DNA of 42,260 nt. Origin: a virus. Below the pieces are notes generated by a model, which saw nothing but the letters and a program-made list of their open reading frames with translations, searched no databases and was not told the origin of the DNA. Of this stretch, positions 34,106 through 42,260 are shown piece after piece; the first letter of the stretch is position 1; each line of letters begins with the position of its first letter. The stretch is from IMG/VR virus record IMGVR_UViG_3300020468_000017, positions 1 to 42,260 of that record, one strand, 5' to 3'. The translations under genes and the position numbers were made by a program.

Positions 34106-35539
34106 ATGAAATATAAATTTAAAACAGAGCCTTATGCTCATCAATTAAAAGCATTAGAGCTTTCTTGGGACAAGCCGTACTTTGCCTATTTTATGGAAAT
34201 GGGTACTGGTAAATCAAAAGTACTGATAGACAATATTGCTATGTTATATGACGCCGGTAAAATTAATGGTGTTCTAATTGTGGCACCAAAAGGTGTATAT
34301 AAAAACTGGTATGATAGTGAGATACCTACACATATGCCAGACCATGTAGAATATCAAGACTGTTTATGGCAATCAATGATTACTAAAAAACAACAGGCAG
34401 AATTAGATAAAGTTTTTGTACCTGGAGAAGATTTACATGTTTTAATTATGAATGTAGAGGCTTTTTCTACTAAAAAAGGTGTAGAGTTTGCGGCTAAATT
34501 TTTACGTTGTCATAGAACTATGATGGCTATTGATGAATCTACAACTATCAAAAATCCGGATGCTAAAAGAACTAAACATATATGTTCTTTAGGAGAATAT
34601 GCACCATATAAAAGAATTCTTACAGGTTCTCCGGTAACTAAATCACCTTTAGATTTATACAAACAATGTGAGTTTCTTAAAAAAGAATTACTAGGACACA
34701 GCTCTTATTATACGTTTAGAACTAGATACGCTAAAATGAAAACAGCAAATTTTGGTGGCAGATCTGTACAAATTGTAACTGGCTATCAACATCTAGGAGA
34801 ATTATCAGAAAAACTTAAAGCTTTTTCATACCGCGTATTAAAAGATGACTGTTTAGATTTACCTGCAAAAACATTTATTAAACGTATGGTCCAACTTACA
34901 CCAGATCAAACTAAATTATACAAACAAATGAAAGTCTTAGCTCTTGCACAAATGGATGGCAAGATAATGACTACTGCTACAGTTTTGACGCAATTAATGA
35001 GACTACAGCAAATAACTTGTGGTCACTTTACTGCAGATGATGGCACTATAAAAGAAGTAGACTCTAATAGATTACCAGAACTTATGAATGTATTGGAAGA
35101 GATAGAAGGTAAAGTTGTTATATGGGCCCATTGGCAACGAGATGTACATAGGATAATCCGGGAGATATCTAAAAAATTTGGCGAAAATAGTTTTGTAGAT
35201 TATTATGGTTTGACACCAATGTCAGAGCGTCAAAAAAATATAGAGAAATTCCAAGATCCAAACTCACCGGTTAAATACTTTATTGGTACTACACAGACAG
35301 GTGGTTATGGTATTACATTAACCGCAGCTAGTAATATGATTTACTATTCTAATGGTTATGATTTAGAGAAACGACAACAATCAGAAGCTAGAATAGATCG
35401 TATTGGACAACACTATCCTATGACTTATATTGATATTATGTGTGAGCATACTGTTGATGAACGAATTGTAAAAGCTTTAAAAAAGAAAGTAGATATTGCT
35501 AGTCAGATTATGGGTGAAGAACTAAAAGATTGGATTTAA
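34106..35539 (+). CDS. SNF2-type DEAD-like helicase/ATPase, 477 aa
   Basis: Starting at 34106 (MKYKFKTEPYAHQLKALELS), the Q-motif-like AHQL is followed by motif I MEMGTGKS (about 30-37), VAPKGVYKNW (Ia), AIDESTTIKNP (II, DEST in place of DEAH), LTGSPVTKSP (III), then VIWAHWQRDV (IV), TTQTGGYGITLT (V) and QSEARIDRIGQ (VI). This is a minimal SNF2/SSO1653-like translocase as found in marine phages. It probably remodels DNA or stalled replication complexes. Its stop overlaps tail to tail with the endolysin stop (TTAATTAA). It is the only large rightward gene. Confidence 0.9.
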   Translation: MKYKFKTEPYAHQLKALELSWDKPYFAYFMEMGTGKSKVLIDNIAMLYDAGKINGVLIVAPKGVYKNWYDSEIPTHMPDHVEYQDCLWQSMITKKQQAELDKVFVPGEDLHVLIMNVEAFSTKKGVEFAAKFLRCHRTMMAIDESTTIKNPDAKRTKHICSLGEYAPYKRILTGSPVTKSPLDLYKQCEFLKKELLGHSSYYTFRTRYAKMKTANFGGRSVQIVTGYQHLGELSEKLKAFSYRVLKDDCLDLPAKTFIKRMVQLTPDQTKLYKQMKVLALAQMDGKIMTTATVLTQLMRLQQITCGHFTADDGTIKEVDSNRLPELMNVLEEIEGKVVIWAHWQRDVHRIIREISKKFGENSFVDYYGLTPMSERQKNIEKFQDPNSPVKYFIGTTQTGGYGITLTAASNMIYYSNGYDLEKRQQSEARIDRIGQHYPMTYIDIMCEHTVDERIVKALKKKVDIASQIMGEELKDWI

Positions 35540-36021
35540 TTAACTACTTTACCACCAGACCATTTCATTTCTGGCAGGCCTTCGGTATATTTTTTTCCGT
35601 CGTAAGTTAAAACTTGTTTTCTATTTGCACCAGATTCGTGATAGCTTATGTGAACCCAACCACCTGCTGGATCTTCAGAATCATAAAACTCTAAAATTAA
35701 TTGGTCAAAGTCTACGTTGTTTTGTAGCCAGTAAGCTGTTTGAATATTTGGCACGCCAAATATTTCTAGGTCACAGGCCTGGCCTTTTGCATGCTGCGAA
35801 GTTTTTTTGCTGCCAATTGCTTCACACAGCGCCTCGCTCCTGTAGCCCGAAGTAATCGTAACTGGCTTGTCAAAGTGTGCACGTAACGGTTCAAGAACCT
35901 CATAACATAGGTCACCTAAACTTTTAATTTCTCCAGCTCCTGGAGTATTATCAATATTTTTCCGAGTCGCTGTCATCGACTTGGTCATCTCTTTAAGAGT
36001 AAAGTGTTTACTAAGTTGCAT
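35536..36021 (-). CDS. endolysin, M15-family peptidase, 161 aa
   Basis: The protein has LSKHFTLKEMT at the start, PVTITSGYRSEALCEAIG (53-70), SQHAKGQACDLEI (75-87) and GWVHISYH (121-128). H77, D84 and H124 are the expected zinc ligands of the Peptidase_M15_3 fold. It cuts the peptide cross-bridges of peptidoglycan at lysis. No signal sequence is present, so export or a holin is needed. The XhlA-like gene is directly upstream. Confidence 0.85.
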   Translation of the reverse strand: MQLSKHFTLKEMTKSMTATRKNIDNTPGAGEIKSLGDLCYEVLEPLRAHFDKPVTITSGYRSEALCEAIGSKKTSQHAKGQACDLEIFGVPNIQTAYWLQNNVDFDQLILEFYDSEDPAGGWVHISYHESGANRKQVLTYDGKKYTEGLPEMKWSGGKVVN

Positions 36022-36028
36022 GATTTTT

Positions 36029-36217
36029 TTATCTAATAATTAAAGCAAATATAACATATGCCATACCCGAGATCAACGCTCCAGTAGACACTAATAAGAT
36101 GCTTTCTACGCGGTTAATTTGACGTTCAAGCTTATGTATTTTGTCATGCGTTTGCTTCTGCATGATTCTACACAGCTTTTCGTGGTCTTCTATTTTTTGT
36201 AATGCGTTTTTAGCCAT
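36029..36217 (-). CDS. XhlA-like lysis-associated membrane protein, 62 aa
   Basis: Residues 1-38 form a charged coiled coil (KIEDHEKLCRIMQ, KIHKLERQINRVE) and residues 39-60 a membrane segment (ILLVSTGALISGMAYVIFAL). This plan matches hemolysin XhlA-type proteins that accompany phage endolysins. It would sit in the inner membrane and aid release or act as a small holin. It overlaps the giant gene upstream by 8 bases. Confidence 0.7.
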   Translation of the reverse strand: MAKNALQKIEDHEKLCRIMQKQTHDKIHKLERQINRVESILLVSTGALISGMAYVIFALIIR

Positions 36218-39200
36218 TTGGAAATAGTAAACGGATTTTTTGGTCCATTGTCAAGTTAGAAAATTGGTTAGCTGCCTGTGATTGTGTCATAACAGACTGG
36301 TCAATTGATGGTAAGTTTAATGAAGTTTGTGTAACTGGTGTGTCTTCCATTATAGGCATTAAAGGGTTTTCAATTGATGGAAACACTGCTTCGTCTAATG
36401 TAAGATCTATTAATTGATCATAAATTTCTTCAACAGCATCTTGTGCTTCTTCGTAAGGATTTTCTAAACCTAAACGTTCTGCATTTTGTTCAAACGCTTG
36501 TTGTATTTCAACAGATGGTAAAAAAGGTTGAAATTCTCCTTCAGTCAAAGAGTTATAAGCTTTTGTTCCAACTCTATCAAAAGCTTCTATAATTTGATCT
36601 TCATCTAAACCTAATGTTTCTCCTGCTTCCATATCTAATTTCATATTTTTTTGTACACCAAATAAAGCACGGTTAGCATTTATAAAAGAATCTACAATGG
36701 TTCTTGGTTCTACCGGTCCACCTTTTAATACTTCTCTAGTAAATAAAGATCTAGAATCTCTAGTTCCTTTTTGAAAGTCTGCAATTTTAAAGTTCATAAC
36801 TCTTTCTGCATTAATTTCTACAGGTCTAAAGCCAAACAATCCTGCAAACTCAGGACCAAATTCATATGTTTGACCATACTTATCAAATTTACCTTTAGTA
36901 ATCACATCAACTTCTTCTATTGATTGGTCCATTCTTTTTAATTGATTAAGTGAAAAAGGCATTTGTGCTTCTACTAAGTGAGCCATAATTTTACTGGCTT
37001 TATCACCTGACGTATCTTGTGGGTTAAATACTTGGTAACCTTCTCTTGTTCTACCACCTCTAACTAATATATCTGTAACAGCTTCTGTCCAAATAGATTC
37101 AGAAATAAATGGTGATGCAAATTCTTTCATGGCTTCAAACGTACCACCAATAAAGTCATTAACTATACCATCATTATCTTTTTCACCATCAGCCACTCTG
37201 TTAACTACAGTTTGTAGTGGTCTAATTAATGTGTCATAAGCATTAGCGTGACTAAAATCTACGTAAGAGAAAGAACCATCTTTGTTTTTAATTGGTAGTA
37301 GGGTTGAGTTTTTAGACCAGTCAGCAACGTATCTTTTAATTGCTTGTCTCTCATCATCAGTTACATCGTATAGTGCACCAAACATTTCTGATACTGCATA
37401 CGGTACAGCTGCAACGGTTGTAGTAAATCCAAACAATCTTGTGTACCCTGTTCTTTGAAAAGGTTTTAAAGTTTTACCATTAACAATTATCTCTTCGTTA
37501 ATTTCTTTAAGTGCTCTCGTTACAATGTTTGTACCTGTTCTAGCAATCTCTGCAGGGAATGATACAAAGTTTCCAATAGGTAGTTTTCTTAGACCTTTAA
37601 TAAACTCTGATACATAATCATAGTTAGGTATGTTATTTCGAACAATATCAGCTGCTTGTTCTTCTAAATATTCTTTTGTTAATCTTACCTCTTCACCGGC
37701 AGCGTTCTTAAAAAACTGTCCTCTAACTACACCCACTCTTTCAAAAGCTTTTTCCATTCTTTTTTGTTCCATAGCCCATGATGCTATCTTCCAGAAATCA
37801 TCTTCAGCTGTGTATAAATCTTGTGATACAGATTTTAATTTTGATAATGGTTTTAACAATAATCTCATACCTTTGTCAGATGTCATAGTCTCACCAAAGT
37901 TTACATCTTCCATAAGTCTTGCAAGGTCCCCAAGTCTAACGTTAGAATTTACAACTCCAAGTTCTAACAATCTTTCATACAATTCATTCTGTTGCCTTGT
38001 GCCTTTTAACGGTGTTTGTAATGCTTGGTAAGCTTGTTTGATTGCAGCACCATCGGGTACAATACCATTAGCTGTAGCAAAAGCTCCAGCACTTACAAAG
38101 TTACGCATGTGTGTAACTGGTGATAAAATTGTTTTAGCAATCTGTGATGTAGCTTTAGGATACAACACTAAACTTTCATACATCTGCGCTAAGAATTTAT
38201 TGTTTTCTGTTTGTAATGATGTTTGTTTTAATGCATCTGCAACACCAGGTCGTGCATACAAAGGATTTTGTGGATCAGCAAAAGGATTAGTTGCACCTTT
38301 ACTAATGGATAACTTACCTGATGGATCGATCACTTCTATTTTTTTAAAGTCCTCACCAAATTGTTTCATGGCATCGTCATAACTTCTTGCAAACATTGGC
38401 TCTTTACCAGCGGCTTCAAGCTCATCAGATTTTCTAATTAAGTCATCAAAAAAAGTATTTCGTCTAGATATAACAGATAGTTTAGCTGTACCCCCTAGAA
38501 TAGTTTGCATAGGATTTTTTTGTCTGCCTAATAATTGTTCTATAGCTTCTCGTGGTCCGCCTTTTTGTATGTCTAACATAGATACAAACTCTTTTGGTTT
38601 AGCATCATTTGCTTTATCCAATGTAGTTTTGTTTAAAAAGAAACTTGGTATTTTAAATAATGGTACATTACCTCTGTCCATTTTAAATCCTGGAGGCATC
38701 TTAACTGTTCTAAGTATACCAGCGATTGCATCATCTGCTTCTTGTTCACTTAATTCTTTACCTGCTTGTTCTGCACTTTGCATTAAAACAGCTCTTGTTT
38801 TTCCTATTGCCTCAGCTGTAGGTGTATAATTAAACCAAGGTATTAAAGATTTGTTTTGAAATATATCATAAGTTGAACCAAGGTAGTCTTTAAATTTACC
38901 ACCAAATAATTCTTTAAACTCTGCTAATTCTTTTTTATCTAACTTACCGCCAACCTCACTAAATAGTTTACCCCATCTAGTTCTAATGTTAGATAAGCCA
39001 CCATAAATAGCTGTTTCTATTTCTTTTGCTTGGTCAGCGTTTTTTGAAAACTTTGCAATTTTTTCTGATAGTTTTGCTTTTTTGGCTGCATCTAATGCAT
39101 CAAATGTCATTACACCTGTATCATCTATCTTAGGGTTACCAGACAACAACAGATCATTAACTTCACCTAAAAATTTATTTCTGTTTGCAGCATTTTGTTT

Positions 39201-40013
39201 ATTAAAAATAGTTCTGATAGGTGGAAATAATTTATCTACACTAATATCTATTTCTCTAGATGTGTTTCTTGCAGCTGCCGCATCCCCTGCTCTTAAACCT
39301 ATTTGTTCTCTCTCCATTTGGAAAAACTCTGGAGTCTTGTCACCCCTTGCTCTCATTTTACCAGCAACTTTGTCAATCCATTTATCTATTTTACTGTTGT
39401 TGACATCTAATTTTTTATTTCTTTGCGCAACTTTTTTAATTCCTGCACCAACACCACCAAGGATACCGGTAAACAATGCACCTTCAGTTCCAAACTTAAC
39501 TCTGTTTAATAGTTCTCTACCTGGATCGTTCTCATCATCTTGTAAATTAAATGCTAGTGAACCTGCTGCTTCTACGTCACCAACAAATACACCTTCAGCT
39601 ATACCACCTGCAACAGCACCCGCTAAAAGTTTAGCAGCACCACCACCACCCCTCATATTTTTTATTGCGCTAGCTAATTTAGGACTGTTAGCTTTTAATA
39701 ATGTACCAGTCTTACCTGCATTAATTGCTTTCTCTGCAAGTTTACTACCAAGTTTAAAACCATATCCACCTGGTAAACCTATGTTGACTAGTAGTTCTGT
39801 AATTTTTCCAGCGGCTGTTGCCTCTGCTCTTTCATCAAATGTTGTAAGGTCATCAAAGAATTGTTCTACTTCAGCAGCTTTGTTTGTCCCTGCGCCCAGG
39901 TCTATAAGTGTTGCGCCTAATGAAAATGCGCCTTTAGGTATTGCAATTAAACCTGATGCTATGCCGGACAGGACTGATTCAATAGTGCCTACTCGACTAA
40001 AATCTTCAGCCAT
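36210..40013 (-). CDS. very large virion/ejection-type protein, 1267 aa
   Basis: A single uninterrupted frame. Residues 1-200 hold several Gly/Ala-rich hydrophobic segments (GIASGLIAIPKGAFSLGATL, KLLAGAVAGGIAEGVF, GILGGVGAGIKK). A charged helical middle follows. Around 660-900 are THMRNFVSAGAFATANG, AEDDFWKIASWAMEQKRMEK and YDYVSEFIKGLRKLPIGNFV then SFPAEIARTGTNIV, a region that resembles large polyvalent-protein-associated domains. The C-terminal 250 residues are acidic and end in QKIRLLFPNG. It is encoded between lysis genes and tail-side genes. A role as internal core or ejection protein that inserts in the host membrane is likely but not proven. Confidence 0.7.
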   Translation of the reverse strand: MAEDFSRVGTIESVLSGIASGLIAIPKGAFSLGATLIDLGAGTNKAAEVEQFFDDLTTFDERAEATAAGKITELLVNIGLPGGYGFKLGSKLAEKAINAGKTGTLLKANSPKLASAIKNMRGGGGAAKLLAGAVAGGIAEGVFVGDVEAAGSLAFNLQDDENDPGRELLNRVKFGTEGALFTGILGGVGAGIKKVAQRNKKLDVNNSKIDKWIDKVAGKMRARGDKTPEFFQMEREQIGLRAGDAAAARNTSREIDISVDKLFPPIRTIFNKQNAANRNKFLGEVNDLLLSGNPKIDDTGVMTFDALDAAKKAKLSEKIAKFSKNADQAKEIETAIYGGLSNIRTRWGKLFSEVGGKLDKKELAEFKELFGGKFKDYLGSTYDIFQNKSLIPWFNYTPTAEAIGKTRAVLMQSAEQAGKELSEQEADDAIAGILRTVKMPPGFKMDRGNVPLFKIPSFFLNKTTLDKANDAKPKEFVSMLDIQKGGPREAIEQLLGRQKNPMQTILGGTAKLSVISRRNTFFDDLIRKSDELEAAGKEPMFARSYDDAMKQFGEDFKKIEVIDPSGKLSISKGATNPFADPQNPLYARPGVADALKQTSLQTENNKFLAQMYESLVLYPKATSQIAKTILSPVTHMRNFVSAGAFATANGIVPDGAAIKQAYQALQTPLKGTRQQNELYERLLELGVVNSNVRLGDLARLMEDVNFGETMTSDKGMRLLLKPLSKLKSVSQDLYTAEDDFWKIASWAMEQKRMEKAFERVGVVRGQFFKNAAGEEVRLTKEYLEEQAADIVRNNIPNYDYVSEFIKGLRKLPIGNFVSFPAEIARTGTNIVTRALKEINEEIIVNGKTLKPFQRTGYTRLFGFTTTVAAVPYAVSEMFGALYDVTDDERQAIKRYVADWSKNSTLLPIKNKDGSFSYVDFSHANAYDTLIRPLQTVVNRVADGEKDNDGIVNDFIGGTFEAMKEFASPFISESIWTEAVTDILVRGGRTREGYQVFNPQDTSGDKASKIMAHLVEAQMPFSLNQLKRMDQSIEEVDVITKGKFDKYGQTYEFGPEFAGLFGFRPVEINAERVMNFKIADFQKGTRDSRSLFTREVLKGGPVEPRTIVDSFINANRALFGVQKNMKLDMEAGETLGLDEDQIIEAFDRVGTKAYNSLTEGEFQPFLPSVEIQQAFEQNAERLGLENPYEEAQDAVEEIYDQLIDLTLDEAVFPSIENPLMPIMEDTPVTQTSLNLPSIDQSVMTQSQAANQFSNLTMDQKIRLLFPNG

Positions 40014-40021
40014 GGTCCCTC

Positions 40022-41221
40022 CTATTCTTCTTTACCGAAATTCCACCATTTTTTATCTGAAGTGGATGAAGTAACTATTTCTTCTTTTAAAATTTTTCCG
40101 TTTTTATCTAGTTCAATAATTCTACCTTTAACAGTGTACACTCCAGCTCCATCAAAATCTGTTGATTTAACAAAGTCACTTACAGATTTATGGTCTTTAG
40201 AATTAATTGTTCCTTTATAAGTATTATTATCATAAGCGTCGCTTACACCTATTAATTGTTGTGCAACATATTCAGTAAGTTTATTACCTGTTAATTTTGC
40301 ATCAATGGCTTTGTTTTTTGCTTCTAAAAGATTTGTTGCTAAACCTTCTGCTTTTCTTGAAGCGTCTTCATCGCTATAACCTCTAGCTTTAAAGTAATTA
40401 TAGTTTTGATTCATAGTTCCAGTTCCCTCTTTACTAGCTTTAATTTGATCTAATTTTAAATCTTGTTGAACCTGCATCAAGTTTGCAGCTTCTCTTAGTT
40501 TCTCTGGTTTGTCATACGATTGACTTGTTTCTGCTATAACATCTGAGACTAAGTTCTCCGCGCCCAAGCCTGTTCTAGATATTCTTTGACCTGCTTTAAT
40601 CATTGCATCGTACAATGCATTTTTCTGTGCACGATCATAACCCAGTCCTTCTAAGATAGAGTTAACTTTTTCTTTTCTACTTAATACTTTTGGTTCATCA
40701 TCAACACTATCTGTTTTACCTTTATTTTCAATGACTTCATCAAGAGTGTATGCAAATGGAGATTTACCTTGTGTAGTTACGGTTCCATCTGCCTTTGATT
40801 TAAGCTTGTTTGCTTCTTCTAATGCTTCTAACTCTTTTACTTTTTGTCTGTATTCTTCAGTTCCTATAAAAGTTTTTCCTATTTTTGCTTTTTGTAATTC
40901 TGTTAATGGTTCAACTGGATCTATTTGCTCTACTTCAGCAGCTAACTGATCAGTTTCAGACATATCTATTTTTGGTTTTGTAACAACTTTTTTCATGTAA
41001 GGTTTAAATTCTTGTACTCTATATGGATTTCCAATACCTAATTTAGCTGCTTCATTTAAAACTTTTGGATCGGCAGCTGTTCCATCTTGTAAAACAGCTT
41101 GAACATTTTTAAAAACACTACCAGCATCTTGGTAACCTTGTCTTGGTTCTTGTATACCGGACATAATCCCTTCTTTAATAGGGCCACCATATCTAAACAT
41201 AGGTCTATTTAAAACTTTCAT
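40022..41221 (-). CDS. hypothetical structural-type protein, 399 aa
   Basis: The N-terminus reads MKVLNRPMFRYGGPIKEGIM and continues SGIQEPRQGYQDAGSV. The RPMF-R-x-GGPIKEGIM pattern is one I recall at the start of virion-associated proteins in uncultured marine phages. The body is helical and charged, with QTSYDKPEKLREAANLMQVQ-like stretches and no membrane segment. It is linked by one-base overlap to the Ala/Gln-rich gene upstream and followed by the giant gene. A tail or internal-virion role is inference. Confidence 0.65.
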   Translation of the reverse strand: MKVLNRPMFRYGGPIKEGIMSGIQEPRQGYQDAGSVFKNVQAVLQDGTAADPKVLNEAAKLGIGNPYRVQEFKPYMKKVVTKPKIDMSETDQLAAEVEQIDPVEPLTELQKAKIGKTFIGTEEYRQKVKELEALEEANKLKSKADGTVTTQGKSPFAYTLDEVIENKGKTDSVDDEPKVLSRKEKVNSILEGLGYDRAQKNALYDAMIKAGQRISRTGLGAENLVSDVIAETSQSYDKPEKLREAANLMQVQQDLKLDQIKASKEGTGTMNQNYNYFKARGYSDEDASRKAEGLATNLLEAKNKAIDAKLTGNKLTEYVAQQLIGVSDAYDNNTYKGTINSKDHKSVSDFVKSTDFDGAGVYTVKGRIIELDKNGKILKEEIVTSSTSDKKWWNFGKEE

Positions 41222-42054
41222 TAATTGCTCCCTGGAAATCCAAATATTTTACCGTACAATCCTCCTACTCCTAGAGCTGTACCAATTGCTTGTGACATTG
41301 GACTAACCGGTGTAGGTTCTGCGTAAGCTGCCGATGAAACACCACCAGATAAACCTGTTAAACCTTGGCCATATTGTGATAGTCTACCATATGGTTCGTA
41401 AGCTGCTGTTCGTGCTGCTTGTTGATCTGCCTGTAGTTGAGCTTGTGTTAATCCTTGTCTTAAAGATCCCAGTTGTCCTAATGCCCCAACGTCGGCACCT
41501 AGTCCTGATCTTTGAAAATTAGATAAACCATATTGTTGATCAACTAATTGACCACCTTGTGTAAATGCATTTGATGCTGCTTGTTGTGCGTTTTGAAATC
41601 CTGATTGTAACATTTGTGCTTGTAATGCAGATCTGTCTGCTAAAGTTCTAGCATCGTATTCACCTAACATTGCACCTTCTCTACCACCACCAAAGTTACC
41701 TGTGGCTACAGCTGCATCTTGAATAGATTGTCTATCACCTGTTCTTGATCTATCATACTCTGCAAGTGTTGTATCAATAACTTGTTGTTGATAAGGAGAC
41801 ATGAAAGGTTGGTAAGCCTGTGGTCCAGTTAATGAACTAAGTCCACTTACACCAGTTTGTGCAGCTTGTAAAAATGGTTGATACGATCCTACACCAGCCG
41901 TTGCTAAATTAATTGCCTGTGTTTGTAATGGGTCTTCACCAGCAACAAATTGTCTGCCAGTAAATTTTGAAGTATCTATTGGTGCACTGTAAGCTGCTTT
42001 TGATTGTGCTGCGTAATCTTTTGCGTAATCTTGTAAAAAATCTGGTGTTGCCAT
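41221..42054 (-). CDS. Ala/Gln/Gly-rich structural protein, 277 aa
   Basis: The sequence starts MATPDFLQDYAKDYAAQSKA, then KFTGRQFVAGEDPLQTQAIN (about 30-49), and is Gln/Ala-rich through long helices (LQAQMLQSGFQNAQQAASNA, AQLQADQQAARTAA). The end is a Gly-rich hydrophobic stretch. FVAGxDPLQ-QA patterns recur in marine phage virion proteins, and the composition recalls DNA-pilot or ejection proteins. The name is uncertain; virion association is likely from position. Confidence 0.65.
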   Translation of the reverse strand: MATPDFLQDYAKDYAAQSKAAYSAPIDTSKFTGRQFVAGEDPLQTQAINLATAGVGSYQPFLQAAQTGVSGLSSLTGPQAYQPFMSPYQQQVIDTTLAEYDRSRTGDRQSIQDAAVATGNFGGGREGAMLGEYDARTLADRSALQAQMLQSGFQNAQQAASNAFTQGGQLVDQQYGLSNFQRSGLGADVGALGQLGSLRQGLTQAQLQADQQAARTAAYEPYGRLSQYGQGLTGLSGGVSSAAYAEPTPVSPMSQAIGTALGVGGLYGKIFGFPGSN

Positions 42055-42260
42055 TATACTACCCTTGTTTCTAATTGTTTCATATTATTATACATATCTT
42101 GTGCACCCTCTAAACCTTGTGACTCTTTAGATACCTGTCCACCAGCTTCTAAATGATCCATTAAATTTTCCATAACTTCTGCGCCTTTATCTATATCTCC
42201 ACCACCTGCGTTTCTAACAGCATCTGCAGTAAATACAAACTCATTTACACTTAATCTTGC
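42054..42260 (-). CDS. C-terminal part of a tail-side protein (cut by window edge)
   Basis: Sixty-eight codons remain, reading ARLSVNEFVFTADAVRNAGG, then GDIDKGAEVMENLMDHLEAG, a helical end and a stop overlapping the next ATG by one base. The RLSVNEFVFTADAVR...GGG end is typical of C-termini of larger virion-associated proteins in marine phages, as I recall. The N-terminal part lies beyond the window. No function is assigned. Confidence 0.65.
   Translation of the reverse strand, partial: ARLSVNEFVFTADAVRNAGGGDIDKGAEVMENLMDHLEAGGQVSKESQGLEGAQDMYNNMKQLETRVV

Noticed and set aside
39082-40074. Long plus-strand open frame of about 330 codons opposite the giant gene
   Set aside because: Its Ser/Pro/Leu/Ala composition is the antisense image of the 1267-aa coding frame, it has no ribosome-binding site and it crosses the giant gene's start.
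1-42260. Integrase, attachment site or other sign of lysogeny
   Set aside because: No recombinase motif was found in any frame inspected and no repeat pair with att-like placement; such genes might lie outside the window.

Overview
This window is almost certainly part of the genome of a tailed dsDNA bacteriophage from an AT-rich marine setting. It carries a terminase pair, portal, scaffold, major capsid protein, lysis genes and a complete phage replication set. Genes are tightly packed with TAATG and ATGA overlaps, and many small proteins resemble families I recall from pelagiphages and uncultured Mediterranean phages. The host is probably a low-GC marine alphaproteobacterium such as SAR11; this is inference from style, not something the sequence proves. 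No tail sheath, integrase, phage RNA polymerase, tRNA, rRNA or CRISPR array is visible. Transcription therefore probably relies on host sigma70, and several good TTGACA/TATA-type promoters support that. Both window ends cut through leftward genes, so the genome continues; the missing part should be mostly tail and adsorption genes.

Layout. (1) 1-14267, leftward head module, listed in transcription order: large terminase, two large internal or structural proteins with glycine-rich motifs, a microprotein, portal, a holin-like membrane protein, a cluster of very basic small proteins, a GroES-like co-chaperonin, scaffold-like protein, a putative decoration protein and the major capsid protein. 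(2) 14268-14498, non-coding, with a GC-rich repeat copy and a 10-bp inverted repeat upstream of the terminase. (3) 14499-16825, leftward cluster of small unknown proteins led by a 325-aa protein. (4) 16826-19030, an unusual island: hairpins, a GC-rich 38-bp tandem repeat, and three rightward genes, each preceded by a TTGACA- or TTGTCA-containing CAAGC block; a GP88-family gene is the last of the three. (5) 19000-20560: VRR-NUC-like nuclease, small terminase, and a non-coding stretch packed with TTGTAnCC sites. (6) 20552-34052, leftward replication and metabolism operon: RecB-like, Hjc-like, 2OG-oxygenase and zinc-ribbon genes, family A DNA polymerase, DUF3310, SF1 helicase, archaeo-eukaryotic-type primase, and probable ssDNA-associated proteins. 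(7) 34106-35539, a lone rightward SNF2-type helicase fired from an overlapping divergent promoter. (8) 35536-42260, leftward lysis genes (M15 peptidase, XhlA-like) and very large virion or ejection-type proteins.

How it fits together. Primase, PolA, SF1 and SNF2 helicases and three PD-(D/E)XK nucleases would replicate and resolve the DNA. TerS and TerL package it through the portal into capsids built on the scaffold, perhaps helped by the phage GroES acting with host GroEL. The most unusual part is the 16.8-20.6 kb region, where strand switches, base composition changes and at least three different repeat families coincide. It is the best place to look for an undescribed regulatory, origin or packaging system.
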